64,000 nt of DNA, taken from NCBI GenBank assembly GCA_900239685.1, contig OENT01000721.1, positions 18,149-82,148 of the forward strand, read 5' to 3'. How positions within the stretch are numbered: position 1 is the stretch's first letter; every line of letters starts with the position of its first letter. Of this stretch, positions 38,955 through 52,050 are shown piece after piece. Below the pieces are notes generated by a model. The model had not been told where the DNA came from, ran no database searches, and was given only the letters and a program-made list of their open reading frames with translations. The position numbers and the translations under genes were made by a program. The stretch is from Rotaria macrura (Eukaryota > Rotifera > Eurotatoria > Philodinida > Philodinidae).

Positions 38955-41576
38955 CTAAAAAGGAAAATTTTCAGCTAACATTTAAATATCAACCAACATG
39001 TGAAGGAAGCATAGTCACAACCGGATGAATACGATAATTAGTGATTTCCGATAAAAACGTGTATCGAATCAACAAGAGATAGAATTCATTTACGTTTCGA
39101 TGCAAAAAGAAGAACTAACCGAAACAATGGCATGGAGCGTGCGTGTGCTAATTGTTATTTGTACCTCGACGAGAAGAAAAGAACCTTCATATGATAAAAA
39201 CTATTCTCGTTTATTATGAGACTAGATATTGTCCTTGATTAAACGAAACTCATATAAATTTATTCACCCAGTAGGCAGATGTGATTAGATCGAAGCTCTC
39301 AGTTTTTTTTCTTCTTTACTATTCAAGTAGAAGAAAGAGAATATTCTCTCATTATTACGTATGAATGCAGGAAGAAAAATGTGAAAGAAAGAAAAGCTAT
39401 TGAATGACATAAACACTAGCTGTTATCTTTTTGGCACAAGTTTATGTCGATGAAAACTTCTTGTCATCACATATGCTAGATGATAGGCTATGGTTCGATG
39501 AATGTTATGTAAAGGGAAGAATAAGAAGAGAGGAGAACAACGATGTACATACATGTATGTATACTTGTGATTGATTTCTTCCTAAGCGATTGTGAAGAAG
39601 AGGAAACTTTATTCATGAGAGCAATTCGAACGAAAAAAGAAACGAGAATTGTCGTTTTGAATATTTATACACGTTATACGTTTTGCCTCAAGGTTATCGT
39701 TTCTTTTCATTCAATTATACAATTCAACAATCGTTTATCATTATACGAATATTAACATCTATTCTATTATTAAATAACCTATGACAGATACACCGAACCG
39801 TCCATTAGCAACAACATCAAAATGAGTCAAGGTCAACAGAGAAGATGATAATCGGCAAAATATTTTACATAAAATCCAAAACAAACAATTTTTCATAGGC
39901 ACTCTTCTGTCAGCTACCCCAATGCAATGTTGAAAACGTGACAAATAATCTTTCTCTTTTGGTTGAGTCTGATTTACTAAGCTGATGCTCGATGCTCAAA
40001 GGCACATCTATTCTCTCGTTTTTTATACTCATACTCATACTCATATCCAACTAATCCCGTTTGTTATTCGATCCCCATACTCTCTATACTAATGTCTGGA
40101 CACAGATCGAAAAGAGAGTGAACTCATCATAATGATGTAACTATCTAATTAAATAAAATGAACTCTACATCTCACATTAGGCCATCATTTCGACGAACGA
40201 AATCTATTCGTTTTCATTAAAACTTCTATCGACATTAAATAGAAATGGGAAAAGAAAAGTTTTAATCTCTATTGTAGATGATCAATCGACTGATCGAGTT
40301 TATCGAATATAAATGTTTAATATATTCATAAGATCGACTAATAGTGTCACCCAGACGCTCTCATATCTTCTTCAAAAGATTAATGTGACTCAAGATACTT
40401 TTCTCTTTGTTACTTCTTTAAGAAACATTTCTATGATGTAACCAACAAAAGGCGATAAAAGAAAAGTCATTTATATGCATAAAAGTCGAACAGGATAGAT
40501 AAACGTTTAATTGCAATGGCGACAACGTTATAAATCGCTATAGGGAAGTTAATCAACATCTGTTATATTCAATATCGATAAATAAAAACGAGTATTACAA
40601 TGTTATTTCGAACACGAAAAGAAAACATCGTCTACAACGCCTCAAAGCGATAAACATGATGTTTATCGACACTTACATAGAGTATTGTTTCCATTCTTAC
40701 ACAGCCTTGAGGATCTAAACAGGTGGAATAACAACTTAATAAGCGACCTTATCAATTCGTGTTTTACCTTGAGAAAATAAATTATAGCCTCGTTTTTGAG
40801 ACGATGAACATTTCTCTTTCTCCTTTTGTTTTATTCTTAGAAATAATTAACACTTAGAGCATCTAAATCGAGGAATGAAATGAAATATTTTTTTGATTAA
40901 AACTCACCCAACCGTTTTTCATGATTATTCTGATTTATGAAATGACACAATGCTAGAAATCATTGAAGCACATACACACTCTTTTCACTATCAATAATCT
41001 TTGCGCTCTCTGTCCCCTTTGACACTAAATAATTCCACCGTCGCTACTCATTATCTGCGCATCACGTTTGCTTCATTGGATTTCTACTCTTCGTTTAATG
41101 ATTATGCAAAAAGGAGAAGAAGAGAAATACCGAAAGAGAAAACGCTCATATAATCTGGTGCGCGTGTGCACATTGTTGATCTACTATTGAAGATGATGAA
41201 AGAGCCTTGTTAGCCTTGGCCAGATCATCTGTTTCCTTCAATAGAACAGATCTATTGAGGTAAAAAAAGGAAAATGATTTCCGGAGTACTGACTCAACGA
41301 CTTTCAACTGTAATACATAAATATAAATAAATGCGTGTGCAGAGATAGATGGATACAAGTTTAAACATATACATCGACTTCATCAATGAGCATTGTCATA
41401 CGCTGAAAAGAAGAAGTATCAAATGATAATTAAAACGAAGAAGCCTTCGAATGTCTAATTAGACAATGGATAAAAGAAGAAGGCTCTTCAATACTCAATA
41501 TGTCTCGATTTCCGTTTCATCTATTTCTTTTCCCCAATATTTGTTAAATAGAGAAAGAAACAGAACATTTTGTATT

Positions 41577-41602
41577 CTCTCTCTCTCTCTCTCTCTCTCT
41601 CT
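41577..41602. repeat. (CT)n microsatellite
   Basis: About 13 uninterrupted CT units. A GA run lies about 650 bp to the right in opposite orientation. Confidence 0.9.
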
Positions 41603-42249
41603 ATTCAGTATATGGAATTAGGGTCGTCATTTTTATCGTACAAATACAGAGAGAAGGTCAACACATACACATAGACAAACAAAAGAGGTCATTCTAATTG
41701 ACACGGTCTTTTCTTTGAGAAATGTCTTCTCTAAATAATTGTGGAAAAAAAGTTGAAAAAACATGGACACCTACAGCGTCATGTAAGACGATCTTTTCCT
41801 TTTCATGATGCTTAAATTAGAAGTTATTCTACAACCATACATATTATTATGTATATCGTGTAGACAAGACCTATTCTATTGATGTATAGAGTAGTGTCTA
41901 ATCTTTCTCTCTACATACGAACATATGTTCATGTTTATATGTGTCGAAGGGTGGAGATTCAATACAATGTGTAGTAGAAACTTCATATCGTTATTATTGA
42001 TATGAACAGAAAAGAAAATGTTTTGTTTGTCGATGCCTAGCAAAAATTGGACGAACCTGGCTTTTCGTTTTACAAGTGTTAAGTATTGAATTGAATTAGA
42101 ATTCAAATCTATTCTAATTAGATCTTATCTTCTTTGAAGAAAAGTTCTTCTTTCTCATCAATCGCACTTAATAGAAGATAAGCCACGTTCGTATGTGTTC
42201 AACACTCGAATGCACGAGGCACGCGAGTCTATATTTTATAACAAAAGAT

Positions 42250-42253
<4 letters not shown>

Positions 42254-42284
<31 letters not shown>

Positions 42285-42292
42285 GGGGGGGG
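42254..42292. repeat. (GA)n microsatellite with poly-G end
   Basis: About 14 GA units followed by C and a run of nine G. Reads as Glu-Arg repeats in one frame, which is an artefact. Confidence 0.9.
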
Positions 42293-43516
42293 AGAGCGAG
42301 AAAGAGAGGTCATTCTTGTTTTCTGTTCGTCTTTCTCTTGAGAGTCATTCGTTGTTGAAGGAATGTACAATGTCGATAAATGAGATTCATTTAATATTCT
42401 ATACAATGACCAAAACCAGGAAATTGTCTTTGTCTATGTTGACACCCACAGTGAGCTCTCTTAATGCAACGCACCACTTTTTATTAGATCAAAACGAGGA
42501 GAAAGAGATGATTCTATTTGATATTATTGATGAATCTCATTTTTTCAAAGACAACCTATATGATATATCAAATTTCCGTGTATTTATGTCTAGACTAGAC
42601 ATAATAATGACCTTCAATTAAGCGATGGGCATCGTCGAGGTATCCTATTTGCTTAAGTTGTAGCTAAAGACGAATGTAAACCTATATTTTCAACACGAGG
42701 AAGAAGAATTTTATTTTTCGACCGCTGAAAATATTGGCAAATTTACAAAGAAATGTGATAATAAGTTAATGAGAAAAAGTACAGATTCATCTATTGAATA
42801 ACGAATGAACAGCTGGACGGTGTCAAAGTGAAGACGAGAATAGACTTGAGGCAATAGTCAATTGAAAAGAGAAATTACTTATGTGTCAATGATTCTCTGA
42901 AGGAAAGGCGAGATATGTCATCGATCTGGACAGGTCAGTCTCTCGAGGCAACGAATACGAAGAATGTCACCTCCACCCACATTGATGTGCAGACAGAGAA
43001 TAGCATCGGACAAGAGGGAAAAAAGACAGACCAAACTCTCGCATGAACACAGCAATCACTTTTTCTTCTTTTTGTCATCATCAATCAGTGACATCATTAA
43101 TAATTTGAAGAAGATATTCTTTTATTTGCACATTAAAATGGATTTCTTTCATTTCGTTAACGTTTACTCAGCTTCTACGACAAGAGAGATTAATCTTCAA
43201 AAACAAAAGAAAAAAAGAAACAGAATTTCAATATGTTGTTATCACGATCAGCTTAGTGATAAAAATATTTATGTATGTAGGGCATTCATCGGTTCATAAA
43301 TCTCTTCAAATGAGACATAACTATAATCAATAATCAAAGAGTTTTTTCATGATTTCTTTTTTCATCTGGATTAAGTTTGTTGTTTTTAATCAATGGTTAA
43401 ATATTCACTCAGTTTATTCTAGTTCGATAATGACTAACGAGAGAAAACTCGTTTTCCTTTTCTAAATCGTCATATTTACTGAGGTTATATTCTTCATCAA
43501 CAACTTGAATAACGTA

Positions 43517-44409
43517 CGGTGCACAAGCAATCGCACGAATGTCGGAGTCTGCTCTATTAAGGCAGAACGTGGCACACAGTTGATTCTTTCACCGTTGGAA
43601 AAAGCAACGTATTAGCTTTAAAAAAACCTGTCTTGAATAATCCTTTCAGTAAACTTAAGAGATTCAAGAATGAATTTTAAGAAATACGCCAAAAACGTTT
43701 AGTTACACAATATATTTTTGTGCTTTACTTAGTTTTAAACAGCCGTCTCTTTCTCATTTCGCTAATTCGAAAGCTGAAAAGCTCAGAAAATGTTGCAAGA
43801 AGAGTGGGCTTTTCGAAAATGTCAAAGGCAAAGTTGTTTGTCACTATGGCAACGTCGAAACCTCTAGAAATCTAATATGAGGTCAACTTTAGGCTTCTGG
43901 TGCCAAACTGAAATTTCTTAGCATTAGTTTTTGCTTGAAAAATAGTAGACTGGATTCAGTATTTGAACGGTGTATCACACGTTAACTAGAGGTGTTGAAA
44001 TCGACTAAAAAGCCGGTGAAAAGTCAAGGACGAAATCACATCACTTAGGCGGTGTTTTTTCGCAATTAGAAATATCTTTAATTCGGCTTAATCATAACCG
44101 ATTGAGTTGAACTCTTTTGCCACTCATGTGTATGTGGAAGGTTATCTCTTCGCCTATTTACAGATTAAAAAGGAGTTGCGCAGCATTGAAACTCCCACTT
44201 TCTCTAAAATATCTGTGTAACTAACGTTTTTCTTTCTATCATTTTTTAAAATTCAGTTTTGAACCTTTTCATTGGACTGAAAAGACTTTTCAAGAATTGC
44301 TTTTAAAAAGCTGAGACGTTGCTCTTTCCCACGATGAAAGAACCAACGGTCTACCATCTTCTGGTCAAATACAGCAGACTCCGACATTTGTGTGGTTATG
44401 TATGCACCG
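43517..44409. mobile_element. Non-autonomous DNA transposon with long inverted arms, TA target site
   Basis: The ends are inverted copies. The left begins CGGTGCA and the right ends TGCACCG, each flanked by TA (43515-43516 and 44410-44411). The block ATGTCGGAGTCTGCT occurs near the left end (from about 43539) and inverted near the right. Imperfect similarity runs about 210 bp inwards on both arms; the block around ACGTTTAGTTACACA still pairs near 43700. The 893-bp element has no long reading frame. TA duplication and TIRs suggest a Tc1/mariner-type MITE; arm divergence suggests it is old. The superfamily is inference. Confidence 0.72.
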
Positions 44410-44411
44410 TA

Positions 44412-47400
44412 GGTTAGTACAATGCCACATCAATTGTCGCATTGCAAAATCTTAAATATTTTTCTAACGGAGAGGAATTCTAACGTGTTAACATGAGAAA
44501 TAGTCTGGTCGCATGACAACCTGCATCACTAAAATAACAAATTTGAAATATTTCTATCATGTAGTTGCGTTACACATAAGCGAGTATCTCGACACATTGA
44601 AGTAGTTTGTTACAAATTCAATAGTTTACTAAAGAAGATTTCAGATTAGTGGGATTTGTTTTAGTCGGTTTTCTTATAATTAACTAAAATGAGATGTTGC
44701 ATCTATTTCATGAATATCATTTTAAAGATTTATGCACACGTTTGCTTACACAAGTCGACGAACTTTGTCTCTCTCTAACCATTGCGAAGCAAGAGCAATT
44801 AGTTATGTTTAAATTTTAATCGGTCGATATCGACAAACACTATAAAATTTTGATTTCTATAGCAATACGTTCTATTTGACTTGAACTTGTTTAATGTCTT
44901 TTACTAAAATAACACAATCTTCGATTGCTAAAGAAGTTTCATGCACGATGAAACAATGTCTCAGAATTCTTTTAAATTTTCTATCAAATAACTTTTGTAG
45001 GCAACAAAAACACCATGAAATGACAAGTTTTCAATTCTCTTTTGAATTCCAATGATGATCGATTTCAGTTCAATTGCATTAAAATTATAATGGCATGCAT
45101 TAACAATTCAATAACATGATGAAACTTGTAATGAGCAGTGAAGAATAAATCCGTGTTCGATTATATAAAGTTGCTGTTAGTTTTTCCGTTGATTTATGTT
45201 TCATATTCAACGAATTAGGTTGACCATGTCGACGCAGGCTAATCAATTAAAACAACGATAGGTTAGAAAATTCTTTTTTTTAAGTATTCCGATCCTAATT
45301 TATGTTAGTCCAATCGAATTGCTTCGTTTTACAAAACAGGGTCGGCGGAAGGGATTGTATTGAGATAAGCGGTTGATAGATTCCTTTTAACTCTAACAAA
45401 TGGGCTGAGGTTCGTCGTTACCATGTTCACGTTCCGAATTTATAAAGACACAGTTAGACGAAGTAAATTAGTAAGCTTAAGACCGAATGCTATGAAGATG
45501 AGCGATAAATGCGTAGTCATCCCTATTCTAATACTCATTTCAGATCAATATGAGGCTGAGTATTTTGAGGATTACATATAATGGGAAACATTTTGAAATC
45601 GACGATTTTCACCATTCAAAAGAAGAGACGAAACTCTATCGTACCGAATTATGCGTTTCAGATTTTCTCGAAAATGTTTCTTCTCATCGCACATGTCATT
45701 GAATAGAGGAATATACACGGCTTAGCTGACACAAATGCGTATGGGAAAATTTTGTCATACACGATTTGCGGCATCTTCTTTTGTTCGTTTAAGTGATACA
45801 AGTCGTAGATTTTTATCTTTTTTCAGTCGAAAATAATTTGAAAAATACGTTTTTCAAACTTGTTTTAATTCTAAATCGACACTCGTCAATTGCACGTGAA
45901 GATTGTTCATCGATTCAAAACAAAGAAAACCTCCAAAGATGAACAACAACTTTGCATCGTCTTCAACAAAACATACTCTTGATTATTGAAAGACTACACA
46001 TAGTCTATTTAAGGAGAAATCTGAACGCAGGCACGATTTTCAACGATTCTTCATAGGGAGTTGTAAGATACTATCGTTGAATACGTCATTTGGAGCTTTC
46101 TATGTCGTTTTTTTGGTGCTCTTGAACTTGAGTGATTATTAGTAATAATTAATCGTGATTTAGAGCATTGAATACAAATGATAGAAAAGACAATTTGAAC
46201 ACCAAATCTTCGTTATTGTATAGAAATAATGACACCACAACAAACATGTTTAATTTAAAAAACTATACGAAGACTTATTTTCTTCATGGTATTCACATAG
46301 AAATGCATCTCTTCCAACTTAGTCTTTGTTTAATATTGTAGTGATGATATTTTAGAAGATTCTTCAATATATTTGTCTGATTCTGACATGTTTGACTCAA
46401 ACAGTTTCTTTTAAAGACTGAAATCATCCTTCATCTATGTTCTTTTGGCCTTTATGCTAATAAGTCGTAACACGAAGACGAATGGCATTCTCGTCTAGTT
46501 TGTGAGTCTTGATTGTGAGCGTTTCCACATGTCATTTATCTTCCCAGAGAGAATTCATTTTACGTTTATTTGATTGTTTTCAAATGTTTGCATATGATTT
46601 CAGAAGACGGCATCAGACGAACTCATTATACATTGTAACCGTTGTTTTTGATACTTGCTGATCTTTGGAGAGTGCTTTTTCTACTTGTTACTAGCACGTT
46701 AGAAGCACCTGAATGATTTGAAATTCGTTAAGATTTCTTTCTCATTATAAAATGAGTTTAGTCATATCTACACGCTTCGTATGAATCCTCGTCCATTCTA
46801 TGAATTCGAATATTTGTAGTAGGTGAAGTTAAGGGTATGTATCTATTTTCATTGATTAGATGACACCAGAGATCGTTCTTCGAACTATCAACTTCTCTTC
46901 TTTATCAGGGATGCAGTTAGGGTTTTCTGAACTGCACCAGAAGAGTGGACGGGGATCAAATGTTTTTCTGATCACGAGTATAACGAGTGACAGGAAAGTC
47001 GTCGGAGACAAAGTTCTTAAAGTGGGCCTATAATCGTCTGCAACTGGTTAAAAGAAGTTTTTTACTTTAGAATCCAGCTATTAAAATTATATCTGTTAAT
47101 CGGGTCTGGAACTAAAACGATTTTTATAGGAGGGGAGAAGTCAGGGTAGAGTCCAAGTCAAACTAAGAGTAGTCAGTCTGATTCCGATAAAAGCATTTTT
47201 GCAGCAGCCGAAGAGCTGTGAGCACGAGTGACCTCCCTATATTCAGAAGTGTTCATGTTTTCTCACTAAATTTCCACAATTTTGTTTTTTCTTTTTTGTT
47301 CAAAAATGATCAAACAATGTCGTGCCCTTTCCCCATGGGATAATCTGATGAATTTAAGCAAAAAATCTTCAAATAAGTCTTCTCAGTTGTCGAGCCATCC

Positions 47401-47941
47401 ATCAATTTGTCATCTTCACAACACTTCTTCGATATGTATGTATAAGTGTTAGATTCAACGAACTTATAGATGTTTCGATTACCTCACTAACTTCACATTG
47501 TACTGTTAGTTGACAATAATTACTTTAGTATGTTGTCAATAGATGGATGAACTAGTGAATGGTATAAAATTAGGATCTATGAATTGGATACATTCGTATT
47601 TAAATGCTACTGTTGCTACACAAATTCTTTGAATCGCTTAATTATGATCGAAAGATGGACACAGGTTGGTAATCGGACCTCACATTCTCGGTCTTTGATT
47701 ATCTTTGTTTGCAAGAGCTCTAATCTCTCCAGTTGCAGTTCAATTTATTCTCCGTTAATGATTCATGCATAGAGATTGTACATTTAGCTAAATACTTCAT
47801 CGATAATCAGAAAATCGATCTGATCTTGACTATCACTATTATTATTCGTCAGTTGAAGTATTTTATGTTCATTGAAAGAGATTCATTGCACTTTCATAGG
47901 CTGTAACCATATTTACGAAGTCAAAAATAACTTGAGCATTG
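44412..47941. other. Gene-free region
   Basis: No supported gene in 3.5 kb. A patch at about 46910-47240 has higher GC than its surroundings and a short hairpin (GCAGTT/AACTGC near 46914). It could be a decayed mobile element, but no ends were found. Confidence 0.4.
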
Positions 47942-50459
47942 TTAGTACTCTAGATTCCGTTTATTCGTTTGTTCACGAATAAAATGACGAAGATACTGTA
48001 GAAAATCATCCTTGAGGGGCTTAATTGAATTAGCATGACGAATTTGTTAGAGCTTAGTGTAAACTGTCAGTATCGCAATTTCTTCCTGTTGCAAATTTTG
48101 AATCTGTCAAGCAATAGGATTTGATAAGGAATGTGCAAGGACTGAAACGTTATCAGCTAATCGATTTAATCTAGAATGAAACCACTCTATGCTTTGTTGC
48201 ATATCGAGAAAACTGATGTCTTTGAGATATTCATACGTAGCGTGCACATGTTTTGTACAATGGCAACTTCAAATATTAGAAAACCCTCAACAATAAAAGA
48301 TGAGGCTAAAAATATAAATTTTCAAGCATATTATATAATAGCTTGAGAGAGAATAACGTCTATATTCTTTTTCAATATCTGAAGTACAATAAACTACCAG
48401 TACTAGATACGATCTTTCTTATAATTCACCGAATGTATGGCAAGCTCAAAGACATCATGTTTACTTGGAATTATCTGGAAATATTGTTGGCTCTATCGAA
48501 TAGTGAAAAAACATTAGGCTACCCAGGCAGACAAACATTTGGAGAAACGCGTTTAAACGCTCGATCGGGAACACCGATTGGAACTCACTAACGCTCATTA
48601 ACAAAACGCAAGAAACGCGTTTTTTCTGCAGAATTTTAACTTTCGGAGCGTGAAAAGGGATAAAAACTCTAGCCCTGAGCGTTAAAGCGCACAATTATTC
48701 GACAGCTTAAAAGCCAATGCGTTCAAACCATCAGTATTAGAGTTTTTATCCGTTTTCACGCTCCGAAATTTAAAATTCTGCAGAAAAAATGCTTTTCTTG
48801 CGTTTGGTTAATGAGCGTTAGTGAGTTCCAATCGGCGTTCCAGATCGAGCGTTTAAACGCGTTTTCCAAAATGTTTGTCTGCTTGGGTATTAATCAATGG
48901 CAGAAAAACAGAAATTCTTGGTAGCTTTGAAATAACAAGAACACTCAATAGTAAATTAGTGTGTAAGATTCGTTGAGAAGCTGTCTGTAAAGCTTTATCT
49001 AGGATATCTCTTAGAGATCGACATAGTTTGCCATTCTAGTGCATAATGTCAACCTATTGATTGTTAAAACGCTGCTATAGATATATCGAGATGGTGATTG
49101 CCGAAAGTGGGAATAGAAATTAGGATTTTAATAGGCAAGTACAAGGTCTCTTACTAATCTAAGAGGTCAATCCTATTTATTTTAATCGAATGTCACATGT
49201 ACATGTAGATTTATCCGTGGTAGCGTAGCTTCATAAAATTAGATTGTCGATAACTCCTTGTTCAACGCCACTCAGACAGCAATGTGGATGGCACTTGCTT
49301 GTATAGACTACGTTTTGTTCATCTTTTACTTTGACACGACTCGTACATTGATCATTGGTACATAGGATGGATGAATAATCGATAGAAATGACCTGACAGG
49401 TTTTCCATAGCATTTTAGCAGGATTCGATGGTGGATTAGTCAATAGATCATCTTTTTACAAATCGGCAAACTGAACATTTCTTTGGATAAGCGTGGTAGC
49501 GCCATTGAACGGTCAAATAAGTTTGCGAATCAAGTTTTGCGCTTTACCGAATGAGGCAATGTCATGAATAATGAGGTTTACACGTAACAATGTGCGGAGC
49601 AAGACAGCAAAATCCACTTGTAGACGCATCCCAACTTTTCTAAAATTCTGTATTTGTCTGCTTGTAAATTTAACGTCATGCTTACATGCAGCCAAACAGC
49701 AGAAGAATTCATTGTCGAATGGCGATGTATTACCTCTGATAAATCGAACATTGAGACCCATTTTTTGTCAGCAGTGGAGTAACAAATAGAGAATCTGGTG
49801 AGTAAGAATTCGCCCATGTTGTGAATACCGGATCATTTTTTTTCCGGTAAACCGCGATATTTGTCTTTCCTCCGGTGAAGTACATTAATATGGGAGCTGG
49901 TAACTGGTTCGGTAAAACCGCCGATTTTCTTGCGGTTTTTATTACTCGGGCGATCAGATGTTCTCGAACATAAATTGACGTGCGTAGATGGTTGAGCAAC
50001 TCGTGGACACAAAGTCGAAAAAGGTCATCAAAGCATGATTGATTGCCTTTGAGTAAAATACAAATCCTATTGAGGTGTTCATAATGACTTATAAATTGAA
50101 GAATAAAGTCGTAATTCTTTAACTCTTGAACATCACTACCGGTATCACCGACGCCTCGAGTATCTATCGGGGAATAATTTTTGCTGTTTAAGGGTCAAAA
50201 CATAATGAACTTTCACATAGTCTTGAGTGTTCGATTCACCTCTATCAAGAAAAACTTCACTTTCACTGGGAGATCCAAATGCTGAGGTTATCGACTCGAA
50301 CGTAACTGGGATTCAGAAATCAAGAAAAAAATAGTTCAAATAGATAATTATGAATGCCAGTATTCAATCTCAACTTGAGTTTATCGTGTCAAAGTTAGTG
50401 GGACAAAAATGAAGTAATGAATGCTGTTTTCCTCACACTAGCTTCTACCAACAACAACG
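47942..50459 (-). pseudogene. Decayed AIG1/septin-like GTPase gene related to the one at 58414-61415
   Basis: Read on the minus strand, it keeps the domain order of the family. A ruined P-loop region lies at about 50400-50459; its DNA still resembles the P-loop coding sequence at 59920-59990. A stretch resembling the segment before the switch region (GESNTQDYV) lies near 50225-50260. The G3-like block IDTRGVGDT starts near 50167, and ICILLKGNQ follows in a frame open from 50164 to 49730. The segment GNTSPFDNEFFCCLAA appears near 49700 in another frame. A Cys/His block with CTNDQC and CHPHCCL lies at 49231-49443. A helical C-terminal remnant (about 47942-48258) holds in-frame stops at 48107-48109, 48047-48049 and 47942-47944. 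Frame changes occur between blocks, one in an A-run near 50186. A transposon (48522-48887) lies inside. The family is clear; the exact ends are not. Confidence 0.8.
48522..48887. mobile_element. Hairpin MITE with TA target-site duplication
   Basis: The ends are CCCAGGCAGACAAACAT and its near-perfect inverse, flanked by TA (48520-48521 and 48888-48889). The arms are about 150 bp, close to 90% identical by eye, around a spacer of about 65 bp, so the whole 366-bp element can fold into one hairpin. Each arm includes the palindrome GCGTTTAAACGC. No coding capacity. TA duplication suggests Tc1/mariner-type mobilisation. It interrupts the decayed GTPase copy between its Cys/His block and its C-terminal remnant. 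Confidence 0.88.
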
Positions 50460-51304
50460 TCAACATCATTAGAAGAATTCAATTCTTCATTTCCCGAAAA
50501 AAAATGAAAGAGAATGTCACAAAATATTTTTTGTGTTGCGCCATTTTACGTACAATTCTATTTTAAAGTCTTACTATTGGTTTCTGTCAGACTTCCCTGA
50601 ATAGTTTCACATTTCATCAAGTGCTCTTGTTACTATGGAGATTTTTTCTTTTCCTTCGTCGCGATTTTCAATGACTCGTTGTGCAAATGAAAAGCTTTCA
50701 TATCAATACACTGCTGCATATTTTCTCTTCATTTGATATCTCTGTTCGATGCGCAGTCAGTCAGTTAATAGAAGAATGCAATGAACGGTGTTTCTAACAA
50801 TTTCTGACCAAACTTCAGCCTAAATACTTTTACCTTTTCTTATCTTGTCATCTGTTTAGAGTATCAACAAGAAACTTAAGTGTGCATGTAAAAGTAAGAA
50901 TCGATAAATTTAAACAGACAGTATACGGATCCAAATAGAGATACATTAAAGATGGAACCAGATCCGGCTACCGATCAATTTGGTTGAGGAATCGAGCAAC
51001 AGTGCAATCACATGATACTAAAAACTATTTGATAAACTCTAATGCATCATTCTTTGGTGAATACATTGGGATAGTTGTTTTTGTTTTTGCAAGTTTATTG
51101 AATTAGAAGTCGAAAAATCGATTGAACTGTTATGTAATTGAATCTTTAATTCCGATAGTTGGTGGAAACATGTATGATTTGAATAGGGCATCAAGTTGGT
51201 TGAAAAACCTCTTGGCTAATTTTTTTCTACTAGCATATCCTGCTAATATTTTAACAGTAGGATCTAACGCACATAGGTATAATGAAAGATTATCCTATAT
51301 CTAG
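50460..51304. other. Possible upstream remnant of the decayed GTPase copy
   Basis: No gene. On the minus strand from about 51270 to 50880, one frame is open for about 45 codons, then continues with scattered stops (a stretch like RFFNQLDALFKSY). This looks like old coding sequence, possibly the N-terminal or helical part of the decayed GTPase, cut off at 51305 by the neighbouring element. Residue-level similarity to the intact copy is too weak to be sure. Confidence 0.3.
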
Positions 51305-52050
51305 TACCGATGTGCGGTGTCAGCGATAACACCGAGAAAATCGTCAATTTTGTCATCGACAGTGACAATAAGTGCGTACGCTGATAGGTTCAGTGCTACC
51401 GATCCCTGAAATATTGATGACACTGACACAGACGTCGCTGAAACACCGATGACCACTGTGTCACTGATCTCTGGTGCAGTGATACCATCAACGTCACTGG
51501 TGTGTCAGGCGCGCTGACTTCACTGATATCTTGTAAATAATTGTTACATAATGCTGCAAGACATATGCTTTAGATAAGCAAAGAATGATCATAAACCAGA
51601 TACATTTATTTTGCAAGAAAATTAATTCATATTCGTTGAAGAATTAGTTAACTACGTTATAAAGGAAAATCTTCGACAAAAACATGCATCTAGTTTATGA
51701 TTATTCTTCGCTTATCTGAAGTACATTTCCAGTAGTCTGGCAAGTAACGTGAATCGGAAATCGATTCACTGGACCCTAAATTTCCAAAACTCATTCATGC
51801 AAACATATTAACAGAAGAGAAAAGCGGCTGTTTCTCCCATAAATCGTGAAATATCAGAAGAGATCGCCAAACGAGTTGAGAAGAGACGAGGCAGGCAGAC
51901 GGACAGTGATTAAGTGAAAGTAGAGTACAGATAAGACGAAAATGAAGAATTTCGAAAAATAATGATGAAATAAGCTAATCCTAAGTCAACGCAACAGACA
52001 GGTGAGAAGCAGCTCTCAAACCACCATTTGGATTCATTCGAGTAAGGATG

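Larger units (their letters stand above)
38955..43516. other. Gene-free region with microsatellites
   Basis: No supported gene in about 4.6 kb. It contains the upstream region of the minus-strand gene at 38954, a CTCATA repeat near 40027-40046, a CT run (41577-41602) and a GA run with a poly-G end (42254-42292). The 142-codon frame at 42193-42621 owes part of its length to the GA repeat. Confidence 0.45.

Noticed and set aside
42193-42621. 142-residue plus-strand frame
   Set aside because: Its N-terminal third is the GA microsatellite (Glu-Arg repeats) and the rest has no motif.
49571-49789. Plus-strand frame in the dead GTPase region
   Set aside because: The family blocks are on the minus strand; this is antisense noise.
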